Assembly (NCBI GenBank): GCA_013368795.1
Contig: JABFXX010000653.1
Location: 1 to 44,667, forward strand
DNA from: Kofleriaceae bacterium
GTDB taxonomy: Bacteria; Myxococcota_A; Polyangia; Haliangiales; Haliangiaceae
Reading direction: 5' to 3'
DNA length: 44,667 bases
Both the position numbers and the translations under genes were made by a program. Position 1 is the first letter of the stretch. The number at the start of each line of letters is the position of its first letter. Below, piece by piece: positions 7,588-17,004 of the stretch. The notes under the pieces were generated by a model. That model searched no databases. It was not told the DNA's origin and saw only the letters and a program-made list of their open reading frames with translations.

Positions 7588-7929
7588 ATGCGCTTCCTCA
7601 TGACCTACAACGGCAATGACAAGAACCCGGATCCCCAGAAGTTGCAGGAGATCGAGGCGTTTGGCCGCGAGATGATCAAGTCCGGCGTCCTTCTGGACAG
7701 CGGCGGGATCTTGCCGCTGGCGTCCAAGCTCGAGATCCGCGGAGGCAAGTTCAGCCACACCGATGGGCCATTCCCCGAGACCAAGGAGCTGGTTGTCGGC
7801 TACGCGATCGTTCAGGTGAAGTCGCAGGCCGAGGCGGTCGAAGTCGCCCGCCGGTTCATGGCCGTCGCGGGCGATGGGACCGGCGAGATCCGCCAGCTCG
7901 TCGGTCCGGCCGATGGTCCGCCCCGCTAG
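7588..7929 (+). CDS. YciI-like (DGPF domain) protein
   Basis: A 113-residue dimeric alpha-beta barrel protein of the YCII/DGPF type. It shows MRFLMTYNG at the start, the diagnostic DGPF at residues 59-62 followed by ETKELVVGYAIVQV, and a helix rich in Ala/Glu/Val near the C-terminus. Biochemical function is unknown for most members. These proteins are the hallmark partners of ECF42 sigma factors, and the next gene, 21 bp downstream, is one. The ATG has a good Shine-Dalgarno (AGGAG ending about 7 nt upstream). Confidence 0.9.
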   Translation: MRFLMTYNGNDKNPDPQKLQEIEAFGREMIKSGVLLDSGGILPLASKLEIRGGKFSHTDGPFPETKELVVGYAIVQVKSQAEAVEVARRFMAVAGDGTGEIRQLVGPADGPPR

Positions 7930-7950
7930 GCCGTGGTCTAGTCGGCGACG

Positions 7951-9207
7951 GTGACCGCCGTCACGGCCGAGACACACGCAGCGATCCGTGAGGTGTGGCG
8001 CTTCGAGGCGCCCAAGCTCATCGCGACGCTGACCCGCCTCGTCCGCGACGTCGGCATTGCCGAGGAGCTCGCACAGGACGCGCTCGTCGCAGCGCTCGAG
8101 TCGTGGCCCGAGACCGGCATCCCCGTGAAGCCGGCCGCGTGGCTCGTGACGACCGCGAAGCGGCGTGCGCTGAACGTGCTCGGTCACAACAAGATTGCCG
8201 ATCGGAAGCACGAGCAGCTCGCGCAGGAGCACGAGGTGCCCGACCTCGCGACCGAGCTCGAAGCGAGGCTCGACGATGACGTCGGCGACGACCTCCTGCG
8301 CCTCATGTTCATCTCGTGCCATCCGGTGCTGTCATCGGAGGCACGGGCAGCGCTGACGCTGCGGCTGCTCGGCGGGCTCACGACCGAGGAGATCGCGCGC
8401 GCGTTCCTCGCGCCGGAGCCGACGATCGCGCAGCGGATCGTGCGAGCAAAGCGAACGCTCGCCGACGCGAAGATCCCGTTCGAGGTGCCACGCGGCGCAG
8501 ACCGTGCGGAGCGTCTCGCGTCGGTGCTCGAGGTCATCTACCTCATCTTCAACGAGGGTTATGCGGCGAGCGCCGGTGACGACGCGGTCCGCCCTGCGCT
8601 GTGTGACGACGCGCTTCGCCTCGGCCGCGTGCTCGCGGGCCTCGCCCCTGACGAGCCCGAGGTCCATGGCCTCGTCGCGCTGATGGAGCTCCACGCGTCG
8701 CGCGCAGGTGCGCGGCGTGGGCCAAGCGGCGAGCACGTGCTGCTGCTCGAACAGGATCGGCGCCGGTGGGATATCGGCATGATCCGCCGCGGCCTCGACG
8801 CGCTCGCGAAGGCAGACGGTCTCGGGGGCGCCGGGACGTACGTGCTGCAGGCAAAGATCTCGGCGTGCCACGCGCGCGCGACGACCGCCGCCGAGACCGA
8901 CTGGGCCGAGATCGCCGCGATCTACGCGCAGCTCGTCGCGCTCACGCGGTCCCCGGTCGTCGAGCTGAACCGCGCGATGGCGGTCGCGATGGCCGACGGG
9001 CCGGCCGCCGGGCTCGCGATCCTCGACGCGATCGCAGGCGAGCCGTCGCTCGCGACGTATCCGTGGCTGCCGAGCGCGCGCGCCGATCTGCTCGCGAAGC
9101 TCGGCCGCAACGCCGAGGCGAAGGCCGAGTACGAGCGCGCTGCCGAGCTCACGCGCAACACGCGCGACCGCGCCCTGCTGCTCGAGCGCGCCGCGCTACT
9201 TGCGTAG
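7951..9207 (+). CDS. ECF42-type RNA polymerase sigma factor with TPR-like C-terminal extension
   Basis: A 418-residue sigma factor. Region 2 lies at about 15-85 (LTRLVRDVGIAEELAQDALVAAL, KPAAWLVTTAKRRALN) and region 4 at about 110-175 (LRLLGGLTTEEIARAFLAPEPTIAQRIVRAKRTL). A roughly 240-residue C-terminal extension is helical and TPR-like (VIYLIFNEGYAAS, VELNRAMAVAMADGPAAGL, LLAKLGRNAEAKAEYERAAEL). In this group the extension replaces an anti-sigma factor as the control element. The upstream DGPF gene is its usual neighbour and probable target. The GTG at 7951 gives the normal N-terminus. Its last 12 bases overlap the convergent ABC transporter gene. Confidence 0.92.
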   Translation: MTAVTAETHAAIREVWRFEAPKLIATLTRLVRDVGIAEELAQDALVAALESWPETGIPVKPAAWLVTTAKRRALNVLGHNKIADRKHEQLAQEHEVPDLATELEARLDDDVGDDLLRLMFISCHPVLSSEARAALTLRLLGGLTTEEIARAFLAPEPTIAQRIVRAKRTLADAKIPFEVPRGADRAERLASVLEVIYLIFNEGYAASAGDDAVRPALCDDALRLGRVLAGLAPDEPEVHGLVALMELHASRAGARRGPSGEHVLLLEQDRRRWDIGMIRRGLDALAKADGLGGAGTYVLQAKISACHARATTAAETDWAEIAAIYAQLVALTRSPVVELNRAMAVAMADGPAAGLAILDAIAGEPSLATYPWLPSARADLLAKLGRNAEAKAEYERAAELTRNTRDRALLLERAALLA

Positions 9208-11463
9208 CTTCAACCAGGCGAGACCGCTGAACACCAGTGACTGCGCGGCGAGCGTGCCCCACGTGCCGAGCAGGATCGCCGGCGTGTGCGCGTGCTCGGG
9301 TTCGAACGGCAGTGGCAGCAGGCTCGGCAGGTCGTTGATCGAGACGATCGCCGACAGCGCGTCGACACCGGGCCGGCTCGCCACGAGCCAGCTGATCGCC
9401 TTCGTCACGCCCGAGAGCTGGAACATGAGGCCGGCGAACAGCACCTGCGGCACGAGCACGAGCGGGATGAGGCTCATCGCCTTGTCGGGCGTCGTCGCGA
9501 TCGCAGAGAGCGCGAGGCCGAGCGCGACGCCGGCGATGCCGCACAGGACGATCGTCACGTAGAGCTCGACAAGTGCGGGGAGTACGATGCCGTGTGCGGG
9601 CATCGCGAGGCCGAGCGCGAGCACGCCGGCGAGCAGCGCGCTCTGCACGAGCACGAGTAACGTCAGGACGACGAGCTTGGACGCGAGGTACGCGCCGGGA
9701 CTGAGTCCCGCGAGCCGCTCGCGCCGCAGGACGGCCGCCTCCTTGCAGATCTCTCGCGCCGAGTTGATCACGCCGAACCACACGCCGGTCAGCGCGAGCA
9801 TGAACACGAGCTTCTTGGCCTCGATGCGGTCGGCGACGAATGCGGTCTTGTGCGTCACCGCGAGCAGCAGCGCGCCGATGATCGGCGCCTGCAGGAGCAG
9901 CAGCGCGAGGTTCTTGCGATCGGCGAGCATCAGCTCGGCGTAGCGGCGGCACAGGATCTGGATCTGTCGCCACGGCGACTGGGTCGCGGACTTCGCGCGC
10001 CGTTCCTTCTCCGCGTGCTGCTCGACCGACGGCGCCGCCGGGGCGCGCGCCGGCCGCTCGACGACATACTTCTGGTGCTGGAGCGATTCGCGGTACTTCG
10101 CCTGCCAGGTGTCGGCGTTCTCCTCGATCTTCTCCGGCTCGTCGGTCGCCGCGTAGATGTCGGCGAAATCCTCGACGCCGAAGAACTCGAGCGCCTGCGC
10201 CGGCGGGCCGAAGTAGATCATCTTGCCGTCGACGAGGTAGACGATGTGATCGCAGACGCGGATGTTCTGCGTCGCGTGCGTGATGAGGACGACCGTGCGG
10301 CCCGCGTCGGCGAGCCTGCGCAGCGTGAACATCAGCTTGCGTTCGAGTCCGGGGTCGAGACCCGAGGTCGGCTCGTCGAGGAAGAGCAGCTGCGGATCGC
10401 CGAGTAGCTCGCACGCGATCGACACGCGCTTGCGCTGACCGCCCGACAGCTGGTCGATGCGCTTGTCGCGATGCTCGATCATGTCGACCGCGGCGAGCAC
10501 GTTGTCGATGCGCGCGGCGATCTCCGGCTCCGCGGTGTCTGCCGGTAGGCGCAGGCGCGCGGCGTGGTGCAGCGCGCGGCTGACCGACAGCGTGCGGTGC
10601 AGGATGTCGTCCTGCGGCACGTATCCGACGATCGAGCGGTAGGCGTCGTAGCCGGCATAGAGGTCGTCGCCGTTGATCGTGATCTGGCCGCCGGTCGCGC
10701 GCTGGAAGCCGCACAGCGCCATCATCAGCGTCGACTTGCCCGCGCCGCTGGCGCCGACGATCGCGACGAACTCGCAGGGCTCGATCGACAGCGTCGTCGA
10801 ATCGAGGAGGACCTTGCCGGGGACCTCGCGGCGGAGGTCGCGCGCGTCGATGCGGATCGCGCCGCGTTGATCGAACGAGTCGAGGCTGTCGCCGTCGTAG
10901 GTGAGGCGGAACGTGCCGATCTGGACGACATCGCCCGGCGCGAGCACGCGCGAGCCGTGGACGCGGACGCCGTTGACCCACGTGCCATTCGTCGAGCCGA
11001 GGTCGCGCAGCACGTGGTGGCTGTCGCCCCACGCGAGCTCGGCGTGGCGGCGCGCGACGAGCGGCTGATCGAGCACGATGTCGGCGTCGGCGCGGCCGAT
11101 CGTGAGGAGCTTGCCGCCCGGCGGTGTCGCGAAGTGATGAACCGGCGCGATCCGCGGCGCGAGCGGGTTGCGATAGACGAGCGTCACGAGGCCCTTGGTC
11201 GTGCGGTCTGGCAGCCGGACGATGTCGCCATCGTGAAGGACGGCGTCGGCGACCTTCACACCGCCGACGAGGACGTCGCCGTCGACGGCGATGACGTGAT
11301 GTGCGCCTGCGATCGACTCGAGCCGTGCGTGAGTCTCCGCTATCCATGACTGCGCGAGCACGACCCCGGAGGTCGGTGCGCGACCGATCGTGAGTCGCTC
11401 CCCATTCAGCGCGACGACGCGTGACTGGGTGCCGTCCTGGATCTCGAAACAGATCTCGTCCAC
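9196..11463 (-). CDS. ABC transporter: FHA-FHA-ATPase-permease in one polypeptide (ABCG/White-like)
   Basis: A 755-residue half-transporter. Two FHA domains lie at about 20-95 and 118-195; the second has the conserved GR, RRHAEL and GSTNGTWVNG motifs for phosphothreonine binding. An ABCG-type ATPase spans about 203-430, with Walker A GASGAGKS (237-244), signature LSGGQRKR (339-346), Walker B LLFLDE (359-364) and the H-loop histidine in VVLITHATQNI. A charged linker is followed by an ABC2-type membrane domain with about six helices (490-755). Substrate is unknown. The FHA pair suggests gating by Ser/Thr kinases, as for the FHA-ABC transporters of mycobacteria. It starts at a GTG (11463). Confidence 0.92.
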   Translation of the reverse strand: MDEICFEIQDGTQSRVVALNGERLTIGRAPTSGVVLAQSWIAETHARLESIAGAHHVIAVDGDVLVGGVKVADAVLHDGDIVRLPDRTTKGLVTLVYRNPLAPRIAPVHHFATPPGGKLLTIGRADADIVLDQPLVARRHAELAWGDSHHVLRDLGSTNGTWVNGVRVHGSRVLAPGDVVQIGTFRLTYDGDSLDSFDQRGAIRIDARDLRREVPGKVLLDSTTLSIEPCEFVAIVGASGAGKSTLMMALCGFQRATGGQITINGDDLYAGYDAYRSIVGYVPQDDILHRTLSVSRALHHAARLRLPADTAEPEIAARIDNVLAAVDMIEHRDKRIDQLSGGQRKRVSIACELLGDPQLLFLDEPTSGLDPGLERKLMFTLRRLADAGRTVVLITHATQNIRVCDHIVYLVDGKMIYFGPPAQALEFFGVEDFADIYAATDEPEKIEENADTWQAKYRESLQHQKYVVERPARAPAAPSVEQHAEKERRAKSATQSPWRQIQILCRRYAELMLADRKNLALLLLQAPIIGALLLAVTHKTAFVADRIEAKKLVFMLALTGVWFGVINSAREICKEAAVLRRERLAGLSPGAYLASKLVVLTLLVLVQSALLAGVLALGLAMPAHGIVLPALVELYVTIVLCGIAGVALGLALSAIATTPDKAMSLIPLVLVPQVLFAGLMFQLSGVTKAISWLVASRPGVDALSAIVSINDLPSLLPLPFEPEHAHTPAILLGTWGTLAAQSLVFSGLAWLKLRK

Positions 11464-11592
11464 GTGCGAGAGACCACACTAGCAGAGCCCTAACCAACTT
11501 CTCTCGCTGCAGCGACACGCTTGCGATTGGGCGCGTTAGCGAGAGTCGACCGTAATCGCGCGAACCGGTGTTGCAGGCACAGCGGCTGCGTG

Positions 11593-11625
11593 AGTCACCT
11601 AACTGATTCTCAGCGGTGGGTGACT
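11593..11625. repeat. Inverted repeat upstream of the giant lipoprotein gene
   Basis: AGTCACC (11593-11599) and GGTGACT (11619-11625) are perfect 7-bp arms separated by 19 nt. They end 18 nt before the ATG at 11644. They may be an operator or a 5'-leader hairpin; no other evidence supports a function. Confidence 0.4.
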
Positions 11626-11643
11626 TGGTGAAGATGGCCGACG

Positions 11644-14600
11644 ATGAGGGTCCGTCTTCTCCTCGGAATTGCCGTGTTCGCGGGCTGCGCACCGGCCTAC
11701 GACCCGACCCGCGTCCCGGCGGATCCGGGCACGTTCGGCGAGCGCGTCGTCACGCTGATGTGCAAGCGGATCGCGTTCCAGGCCGACCCGACCGACGTCA
11801 GCGGATCGAAGTACCGCGACGCGTGCAAGGGAGGGCCGCTACCCGACGGTGCGCCGCCGCAGCTCGTCGCGCTCGCCGCGAACCGCGCGCGCCTCGTCAC
11901 CGCGATCGATCACATCGTCCCCGATGACGTCACCGGGCCGCTCCAGGCGTACCTGACGAAACCAGAGATACTCGCACTCTACGACGACGACACGATGTCG
12001 AGCAGCATCGCGTCGCTCGGCGACATGCTGACCGACATCGGCAACGACGAGCCCGCGATGTTCGCGTTCGGCCGCATGGGCACGCGCAACGGCTATCGCC
12101 CCGTCGACCAGGCGATCGGTCCCGCGGCACCGCTGACCGGCTCGCCGCACATTCGCGAGGTGATGGACACGGTGTTGCCCTCGATCGTCGACGGCGGCAG
12201 CAGCAAGGCCCCGTGGGACGCGTTCGTCCAGGCGATGTCGATGACGCTCGCCGATGCATCGCCCGCACCGAGCGGTGCCTCGACCGCGGCGCAGATCGCG
12301 AACGAGTTCTTGCTCACCGAGCGCGCCGACCTCGGCGAGCCGACGCCGCTCTGGCTGGTCCGCCGCGATCGCCGCGGCATCGCGAAGGTCGCGCTCGTCG
12401 GCGGCGTCATCCCTGCCCCGTTCGTCGATCTCGACGGCGACAAGCTCGCCGACGTCAACGAGCACGGCGAGTTCCTCGCGGCCAACGGCACGGTGCTCGC
12501 CGCCACGACGCCGTTTCGAACGACCGGCGACAACGCGACGCGAGATGCGCAGGGTCGCGCGCTCGACGCGAACGGTGCGCCGATCTACGAGTACTTCGAC
12601 GTCACGAAGACGCTGCTCGGCTCGATGGCAAACGATCAGGCGACGCTGCTCGATCCGCAGAAGTCGACGGTGATCGACCTGCTCCGCGGTGCCGACGAGC
12701 TGCTCGGCGAGCGCACGTCGCAGACCAAGACGTTCGACAACGGTACGACGCTGACGTTCCAGGGCCACGATACACAGAGCTCGCCGCTGCTCGACCTCGC
12801 CTACGCGTTCGCCCAGCTCCTGCGCGACCCGAACATCCTCGATACGCTCGCGTTGACCGACACGTTGTTCGACGACCACAAGGCCGCGGTTGCGCGCCTA
12901 CTCGAGGCCGCGATCGTCACCGCGCGGATGGCCGACGATCACCCCGAGGCCGAGATCCTTGCCGACGCGCCGCTATGGGACGACCTCCGCCCGCACCTCC
13001 AGAAGATCCTCACGAACCCGCAGCTGACGCGCGACCTGTTCGCGGCGCTCGAGAAGCCCGAGGTCCGCCAGCTGCTCCTGCGGTTCCGCGATCAGATGAA
13101 GTACAAGGACCGGTTCGACATCGCGTCGAACCAGACGGTGACCGGCTCGTTCTCGACGGTCGTCGATCGCACGCAGCCCGACATCGGCTTCAACCGCTCG
13201 CTCTGGCAGCGCCTGCTCGCGCTGATCAGCGACTCCAACGGCGTCGAGGAGTGCAGCAAGGCCGGCGCGCAGGTGAAGGAGCCGCTCACGGGGTTACCGA
13301 TCGCGACCTACGCGAACGCCTGCGCTCTGTTCCGCATCCCGAACATGGCGGTGTTCTACCTGCAGTCGATCGTCTACGCGAAGGACGCGAACGGCATGCT
13401 CCTCTGCGAGACGACCGCAGGTGCGTTCGGCAACACGCAGCCCGGCGCGACCGCCGAGGCGTGTGCCGCGATGGGACGCCGACCTCGCCGCAAGGCGAAC
13501 TTCAGCTACCAGTGGGGGACCGTCGTGCACACGCTCATCGCCGCGCAGGGTGGCGACGCTTACCTGGAGCAACAATCGACGATCACCGGCTTTGGCACCC
13601 ACCCGACGCCGGAGGCCCTGAATCGCGTGCTGTTCCTCGAGCCGCGCCCGCAGACGCTGCAGGACACGAGCAATCCGTCGCGCGACAAGTTCGGCGCGCT
13701 CATGACCGAGAAGCACGCCGGCACGCTGCCGGTGTGGGAGCGCGACAACTTCTTCGACACGGTGCGGCCCGTGCTCCAGGCGTTCGCCGACGCGAACGAG
13801 GAGCAGATCTTCGTCGACATCATCTCGGTCCTGCACAAGCACTGGTCGTCGGCGCAATCGACCGACACGCAGCATGCAGACCCGAATGCGGCGAACTACA
13901 CGCGCGGCTCGAACGGCGTGTCTTACGAGCCGCTCGTCATCGACGCATTCGCGGGCGATCTGTGGCCGGCGCTCACCGAGAACGCTGCCGAGCTCAACGC
14001 GATCACCGTCAACGGCAAGCCATTCCGCACGATCGTCGCGAACGCCGGCAGCTATCTCGTCACGCCGCGGCCCGGCCTCACCGATCGCAAGGGCGGAACG
14101 ACGACGACAACCGCCGACGATAACCTGGTCCCGACGCTATCGCCTTGGCACCTGCTCGCGGACGCCTACCGGGCGAAGCGCGCGCGGATCGCGATGTCGC
14201 CGCGCGCCGCGCTGTGGGCCGAGAGCACGCACGAGCTGATCGACGTCATGTTCCGCTCGCACAAGGTCGGCGGTACGTGGACGTTCGACAGCCCGCACTT
14301 CCGGGCCGCGACGCACGCGACGACGAAGCTGCTCCGCGATCGCATCGCCGAGCACGACGCGAAGGGCGACCGCGTGCAGTGGCTCGAGACAGAGCTGCCG
14401 CAGAAGATCGAGGACTTCCTGACGCACCCGCTGCTCACCACGGCGATCGACTTCGTCGAGTCGCAGACCACGGCCGGTGCACCGCGCGCCGCGTTCGACA
14501 AGCTGCTCCACGGCGTGATGGACGGAGCGAGCTCGCCCGAGGCGTACGCGACGATGCGCATCGCAGCCGCCGATCTCGTCCAGCTCGCGATCGACGATCC

Positions 14601-14955
14601 CGACCTGGTCGCGATCGCGCGCATGGCCGGCCACCTGCTCGCACAGGACAAGACCTACCTGCCGACCCAGCTCGCGCTGCTCGCGAAGCTGCATGCCGCC
14701 GATACGGACGCGACCCTGACGAACCTCGTCGCGCGGCTGTTCACGCAGCACGATCCTGCGGCCGATCCGGGCATCTCCGCGATCTCGGCGGTCGCCGACG
14801 GCATCGGCGATGTCGATCGCGTCCACCCCGGGCCTCCTGCGCCATGGCTCGCCGAGGACTACGGCAGCACGTTCAGGAGCGTCGGCGTGTTCCTGCACGA
14901 GGAGAAGCGCGGCATGCCCCGCTTCATCACCATCATCAAGGGACGTGACCTGTGA
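11644..14955 (+). CDS. Giant lipoprotein of unknown function, coupled to a FadL-type barrel
   Basis: A 1103-residue protein with a lipoprotein signal (MRVRLLLGIAVFAGC, lipidated Cys15). The mature part is mostly helical-looking with long soluble stretches and no internal transmembrane helix. An EF-hand-like acidic loop appears in FVDLDGDKLADVNEHGEF near residues 260-277. Nothing matches a catalytic motif I know. The last codon overlaps the GTG of the FadL-type gene (GTGA). I infer that the two products work together at the outer membrane, with the lipoprotein as an accessory or plug-like subunit. It is preceded by 180 bp without a gene, including the inverted repeat at 11593-11625. Confidence 0.8.
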   Translation: MRVRLLLGIAVFAGCAPAYDPTRVPADPGTFGERVVTLMCKRIAFQADPTDVSGSKYRDACKGGPLPDGAPPQLVALAANRARLVTAIDHIVPDDVTGPLQAYLTKPEILALYDDDTMSSSIASLGDMLTDIGNDEPAMFAFGRMGTRNGYRPVDQAIGPAAPLTGSPHIREVMDTVLPSIVDGGSSKAPWDAFVQAMSMTLADASPAPSGASTAAQIANEFLLTERADLGEPTPLWLVRRDRRGIAKVALVGGVIPAPFVDLDGDKLADVNEHGEFLAANGTVLAATTPFRTTGDNATRDAQGRALDANGAPIYEYFDVTKTLLGSMANDQATLLDPQKSTVIDLLRGADELLGERTSQTKTFDNGTTLTFQGHDTQSSPLLDLAYAFAQLLRDPNILDTLALTDTLFDDHKAAVARLLEAAIVTARMADDHPEAEILADAPLWDDLRPHLQKILTNPQLTRDLFAALEKPEVRQLLLRFRDQMKYKDRFDIASNQTVTGSFSTVVDRTQPDIGFNRSLWQRLLALISDSNGVEECSKAGAQVKEPLTGLPIATYANACALFRIPNMAVFYLQSIVYAKDANGMLLCETTAGAFGNTQPGATAEACAAMGRRPRRKANFSYQWGTVVHTLIAAQGGDAYLEQQSTITGFGTHPTPEALNRVLFLEPRPQTLQDTSNPSRDKFGALMTEKHAGTLPVWERDNFFDTVRPVLQAFADANEEQIFVDIISVLHKHWSSAQSTDTQHADPNAANYTRGSNGVSYEPLVIDAFAGDLWPALTENAAELNAITVNGKPFRTIVANAGSYLVTPRPGLTDRKGGTTTTTADDNLVPTLSPWHLLADAYRAKRARIAMSPRAALWAESTHELIDVMFRSHKVGGTWTFDSPHFRAATHATTKLLRDRIAEHDAKGDRVQWLETELPQKIEDFLTHPLLTTAIDFVESQTTAGAPRAAFDKLLHGVMDGASSPEAYATMRIAAADLVQLAIDDPDLVAIARMAGHLLAQDKTYLPTQLALLAKLHAADTDATLTNLVARLFTQHDPAADPGISAISAVADGIGDVDRVHPGPPAPWLAEDYGSTFRSVGVFLHEEKRGMPRFITIIKGRDL

Positions 14956-16292
14956 AGCGACTCATCTGTGTTTCGATGCTGTTCGGCTTCGCCGCACCCG
15001 CCTACGCGGGCGGCATGGTCCTGCCGTTTCGCGGTGTGCGCGATACCGAGCGAGGCGGCGCGCTCGTCGCCGGTGCCGATGACGCCGACGCGATCTGGCT
15101 CAACCCCGCCGGTATCGCCCACGTGTCCGATACGACGCTGACGCTGACGACGATGTACGTCGATCAGCAGGTCGACTACACGCGCATCGACAGCGGCGGC
15201 AACACGCTGCCGACGATCTCGAACGACCATCCGGGTCAGCCGATCCCATCGCTCGGCGTCGTCGTGCCGATCGGCAAGCGGCTCGTCGTCGGCGCCGGCA
15301 CGTGGACCCCGTACGCCGGCCTCCACCGCTACGCCGTCGACGGCAGCACGCGCTACGGCTCGATCAGCATCGCCGAGACGAAGATCCTCTACGCGACGTT
15401 CGCCGCGGCGTTCCGGATCTCCGATCGCGTTCGCATCGGCGCGACCGTGCAGGACGTCGTCACCGCGTTCGACTCGCGCGTCGTACTGTCAGGCTGCCCG
15501 GGCCAGACCGTGTGCGCGCCAGAGGATCCCGAGTTCGACTCCGACGTGCGCCTCAAGCAGACCGACACGTTCGCGCCGTCGGCGTCGTTCGGCATCCAGG
15601 TCGACGCGACCGAGCACGTCTCGCTCGGCGCGATGGTCCAGCTGCCCGCGAAGGTGTCCGGCGCGACCGGCACGCTGCAGACGAAGCTGCCGAGCTCGGG
15701 GTTCTACGACGGCGCGCAGATCATGGGAGACACCGCCTCGATCGAGATGACGCTGCCCGGCTCGATCCACGCCGGCATCGAGGCGCATCCGTCGGAGACG
15801 TGGAAGTTCGAGGCGGCGCTGCACGTCGAGCTGTGGTCCGAGCACGACGCGATCACGTTCACACCGAAGAACATGTCGATCGTCAACGTCGCCGGCGTCG
15901 GCACGTACGAGCTCGGACCGTCGACGATTCCGCGCAACTACCGCAACTCGTACTCGCCGTCGGTCGGCGGCGAGTACACCCGAGGCCGCGGCTCGATCGG
16001 TGCCGGCTACGCGTACGAGACCGCAGCGGCGCCGCTCGGCTACGTGTCGCCGCTGACCGTCGACGCGAACAAGCACCTGTTCGGGTTCGGCGGCGCCTAC
16101 CGCGGCAACAGCTGGAACCTCGGCGCGTCGGTCGGCATCGCGCTGCTGTCCGACCGAGACGTCTCGCTCGCCGACGCGAAGGTCCCGCAGCTGACGCCGG
16201 TGCGCGGTCAGCCGAGCGACGTGATGATCAATGCCGGCCGCTACGAGTCGACGTACGTGCTCGCCGGATTCCGGTTCGCGAAGAGCTTCTAG
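14952..16292 (+). CDS. FadL/OmpP1/TodX-family outer-membrane transporter
   Basis: A 446-residue outer-membrane beta-barrel. The signal peptide ends at about residue 19 (AAPAYA), followed by GGMVLPFRGVRDTERGGALVAG and DADAIWLNPAGIAHV, the region that forms the N-terminal hatch in this family. Alternating strand patterns run to a terminal phenylalanine (FRFAKSF), as expected for assembly by the BAM machinery. FadL-type channels bring hydrophobic compounds such as long-chain fatty acids or aromatics across the outer membrane. It starts at GTG 14952, overlapping the lipoprotein stop. It ends overlapping the stop of the convergent PIN-domain gene by 4 nt. Confidence 0.88.
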   Translation: MKRLICVSMLFGFAAPAYAGGMVLPFRGVRDTERGGALVAGADDADAIWLNPAGIAHVSDTTLTLTTMYVDQQVDYTRIDSGGNTLPTISNDHPGQPIPSLGVVVPIGKRLVVGAGTWTPYAGLHRYAVDGSTRYGSISIAETKILYATFAAAFRISDRVRIGATVQDVVTAFDSRVVLSGCPGQTVCAPEDPEFDSDVRLKQTDTFAPSASFGIQVDATEHVSLGAMVQLPAKVSGATGTLQTKLPSSGFYDGAQIMGDTASIEMTLPGSIHAGIEAHPSETWKFEAALHVELWSEHDAITFTPKNMSIVNVAGVGTYELGPSTIPRNYRNSYSPSVGGEYTRGRGSIGAGYAYETAAAPLGYVSPLTVDANKHLFGFGGAYRGNSWNLGASVGIALLSDRDVSLADAKVPQLTPVRGQPSDVMINAGRYESTYVLAGFRFAKSF

Positions 16293-16666
16293 ACGACGAT
16301 GAGAGACAGGTTCGGATCGAGTCGCTCGAGATCGTCGGGGTCCGAGGTCATCACCGTGTGGCCGTGCTCGCGCGCGCAGAGCACGACGGATGCGTCGATC
16401 ACGTCCGACGTCTTCCTCGCGCCACACAACTGACCGGCAGCGCGGGCCCGCATGTCGTGCAGGCTCTCGACCTCGAGCTCGTCGGTAGCGAGCAACCGAG
16501 CGAGGCGTGACTGCTTGCTGCCGTCGCGCCAGACTTGACCGACGACGCCGGCGGGAACGACGAGCTCGTAGTCGCGCGCAATCGCGCGGGCAAGCAACGC
16601 GACGACGCGACGGTCGTTCCGCTCGAATGCGATCAGCGCGCCGGCATCGAGCGTGAGGCCCGGCAC
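16289..16666 (-). CDS. PIN-domain ribonuclease toxin (VapC-like)
   Basis: A 125-residue PIN-domain protein with the acidic metal-binding set in place: D7 in LTLDAGALIAFE, D91 in DVIDASVVLCA and D109 in TSDPDDLERL. The VPAGVVGQVWRDGSKQSRLARLL segment is typical of actinobacterial and myxobacterial VapC-like toxins. It would cleave RNA when freed from its antitoxin. It starts at GTG 16666, one base into the antitoxin stop codon (TAGTG), so translation is coupled. Confidence 0.88.
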   Translation of the reverse strand: MPGLTLDAGALIAFERNDRRVVALLARAIARDYELVVPAGVVGQVWRDGSKQSRLARLLATDELEVESLHDMRARAAGQLCGARKTSDVIDASVVLCAREHGHTVMTSDPDDLERLDPNLSLIVV

Positions 16667-16929
16667 TAGCGCCGCCTTCCGCGTCTACGGCGTGCGGCGT
16701 TCGCGAGCGTACGGTCAGCTGCGCGCGCCTCGGTCGCCGTGAGAGGTCCGCCTGATTCGGCGAGCATCTCGTCGAGCAAAGCCTCCAGGCTCTCGAGCTT
16801 TGCCTTCTCCTCGATGGCCGATGCGATGTACGCGCTCACACTCGCCGCTCGTCCCTGTCGAACCGCCCGACGTGCCGTCTCCGCTGCTCGCGAAGGCAAG
16901 CTCACGGCGATCTTCTCGTAGTCGGTCAT
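16666..16929 (-). CDS. Ribbon-helix-helix antitoxin (VapB-like)
   Basis: An 87-residue antitoxin. The N-terminus (MTDYEKIAVSLPSRAAETA) gives the ribbon and first helix of an RHH/CopG-like DNA-binding domain. It is followed by VSAYIASAIEEKAKLESLEALLDEML, which continues into the toxin-binding region and a very basic tail. Such proteins neutralise the PIN toxin and repress their own operon. An in-frame ATG at 16941 would add MTSG; 16929 is favoured because it begins directly at the ribbon. Confidence 0.8.
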   Translation of the reverse strand: MTDYEKIAVSLPSRAAETARRAVRQGRAASVSAYIASAIEEKAKLESLEALLDEMLAESGGPLTATEARAADRTLANAARRRRGRRR

Positions 16930-17004
16930 ACCGCTGGTCATACCACATCGGGATGGGGTCGCGAAGCCTGCACAGGTTTGCCGTTCTCGTGCATCGTAGT
17001 GGGA

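Noticed and set aside
9149-11692. Minus-strand open frame of 847 codons in another phase
   Set aside because: Overlaps the FHA-ABC transporter entirely and is Arg/Ala/His-rich without motifs.
12213-14123. Plus-strand open frame of 636 codons inside the giant lipoprotein gene
   Set aside because: Out-of-phase shadow with extreme arginine content.
16978-17004. TTG start for the FAD monooxygenase
   Set aside because: The nine extra residues precede the Rossmann strand and have no supporting ribosome site, so the GTG at 17005 fits the family better.
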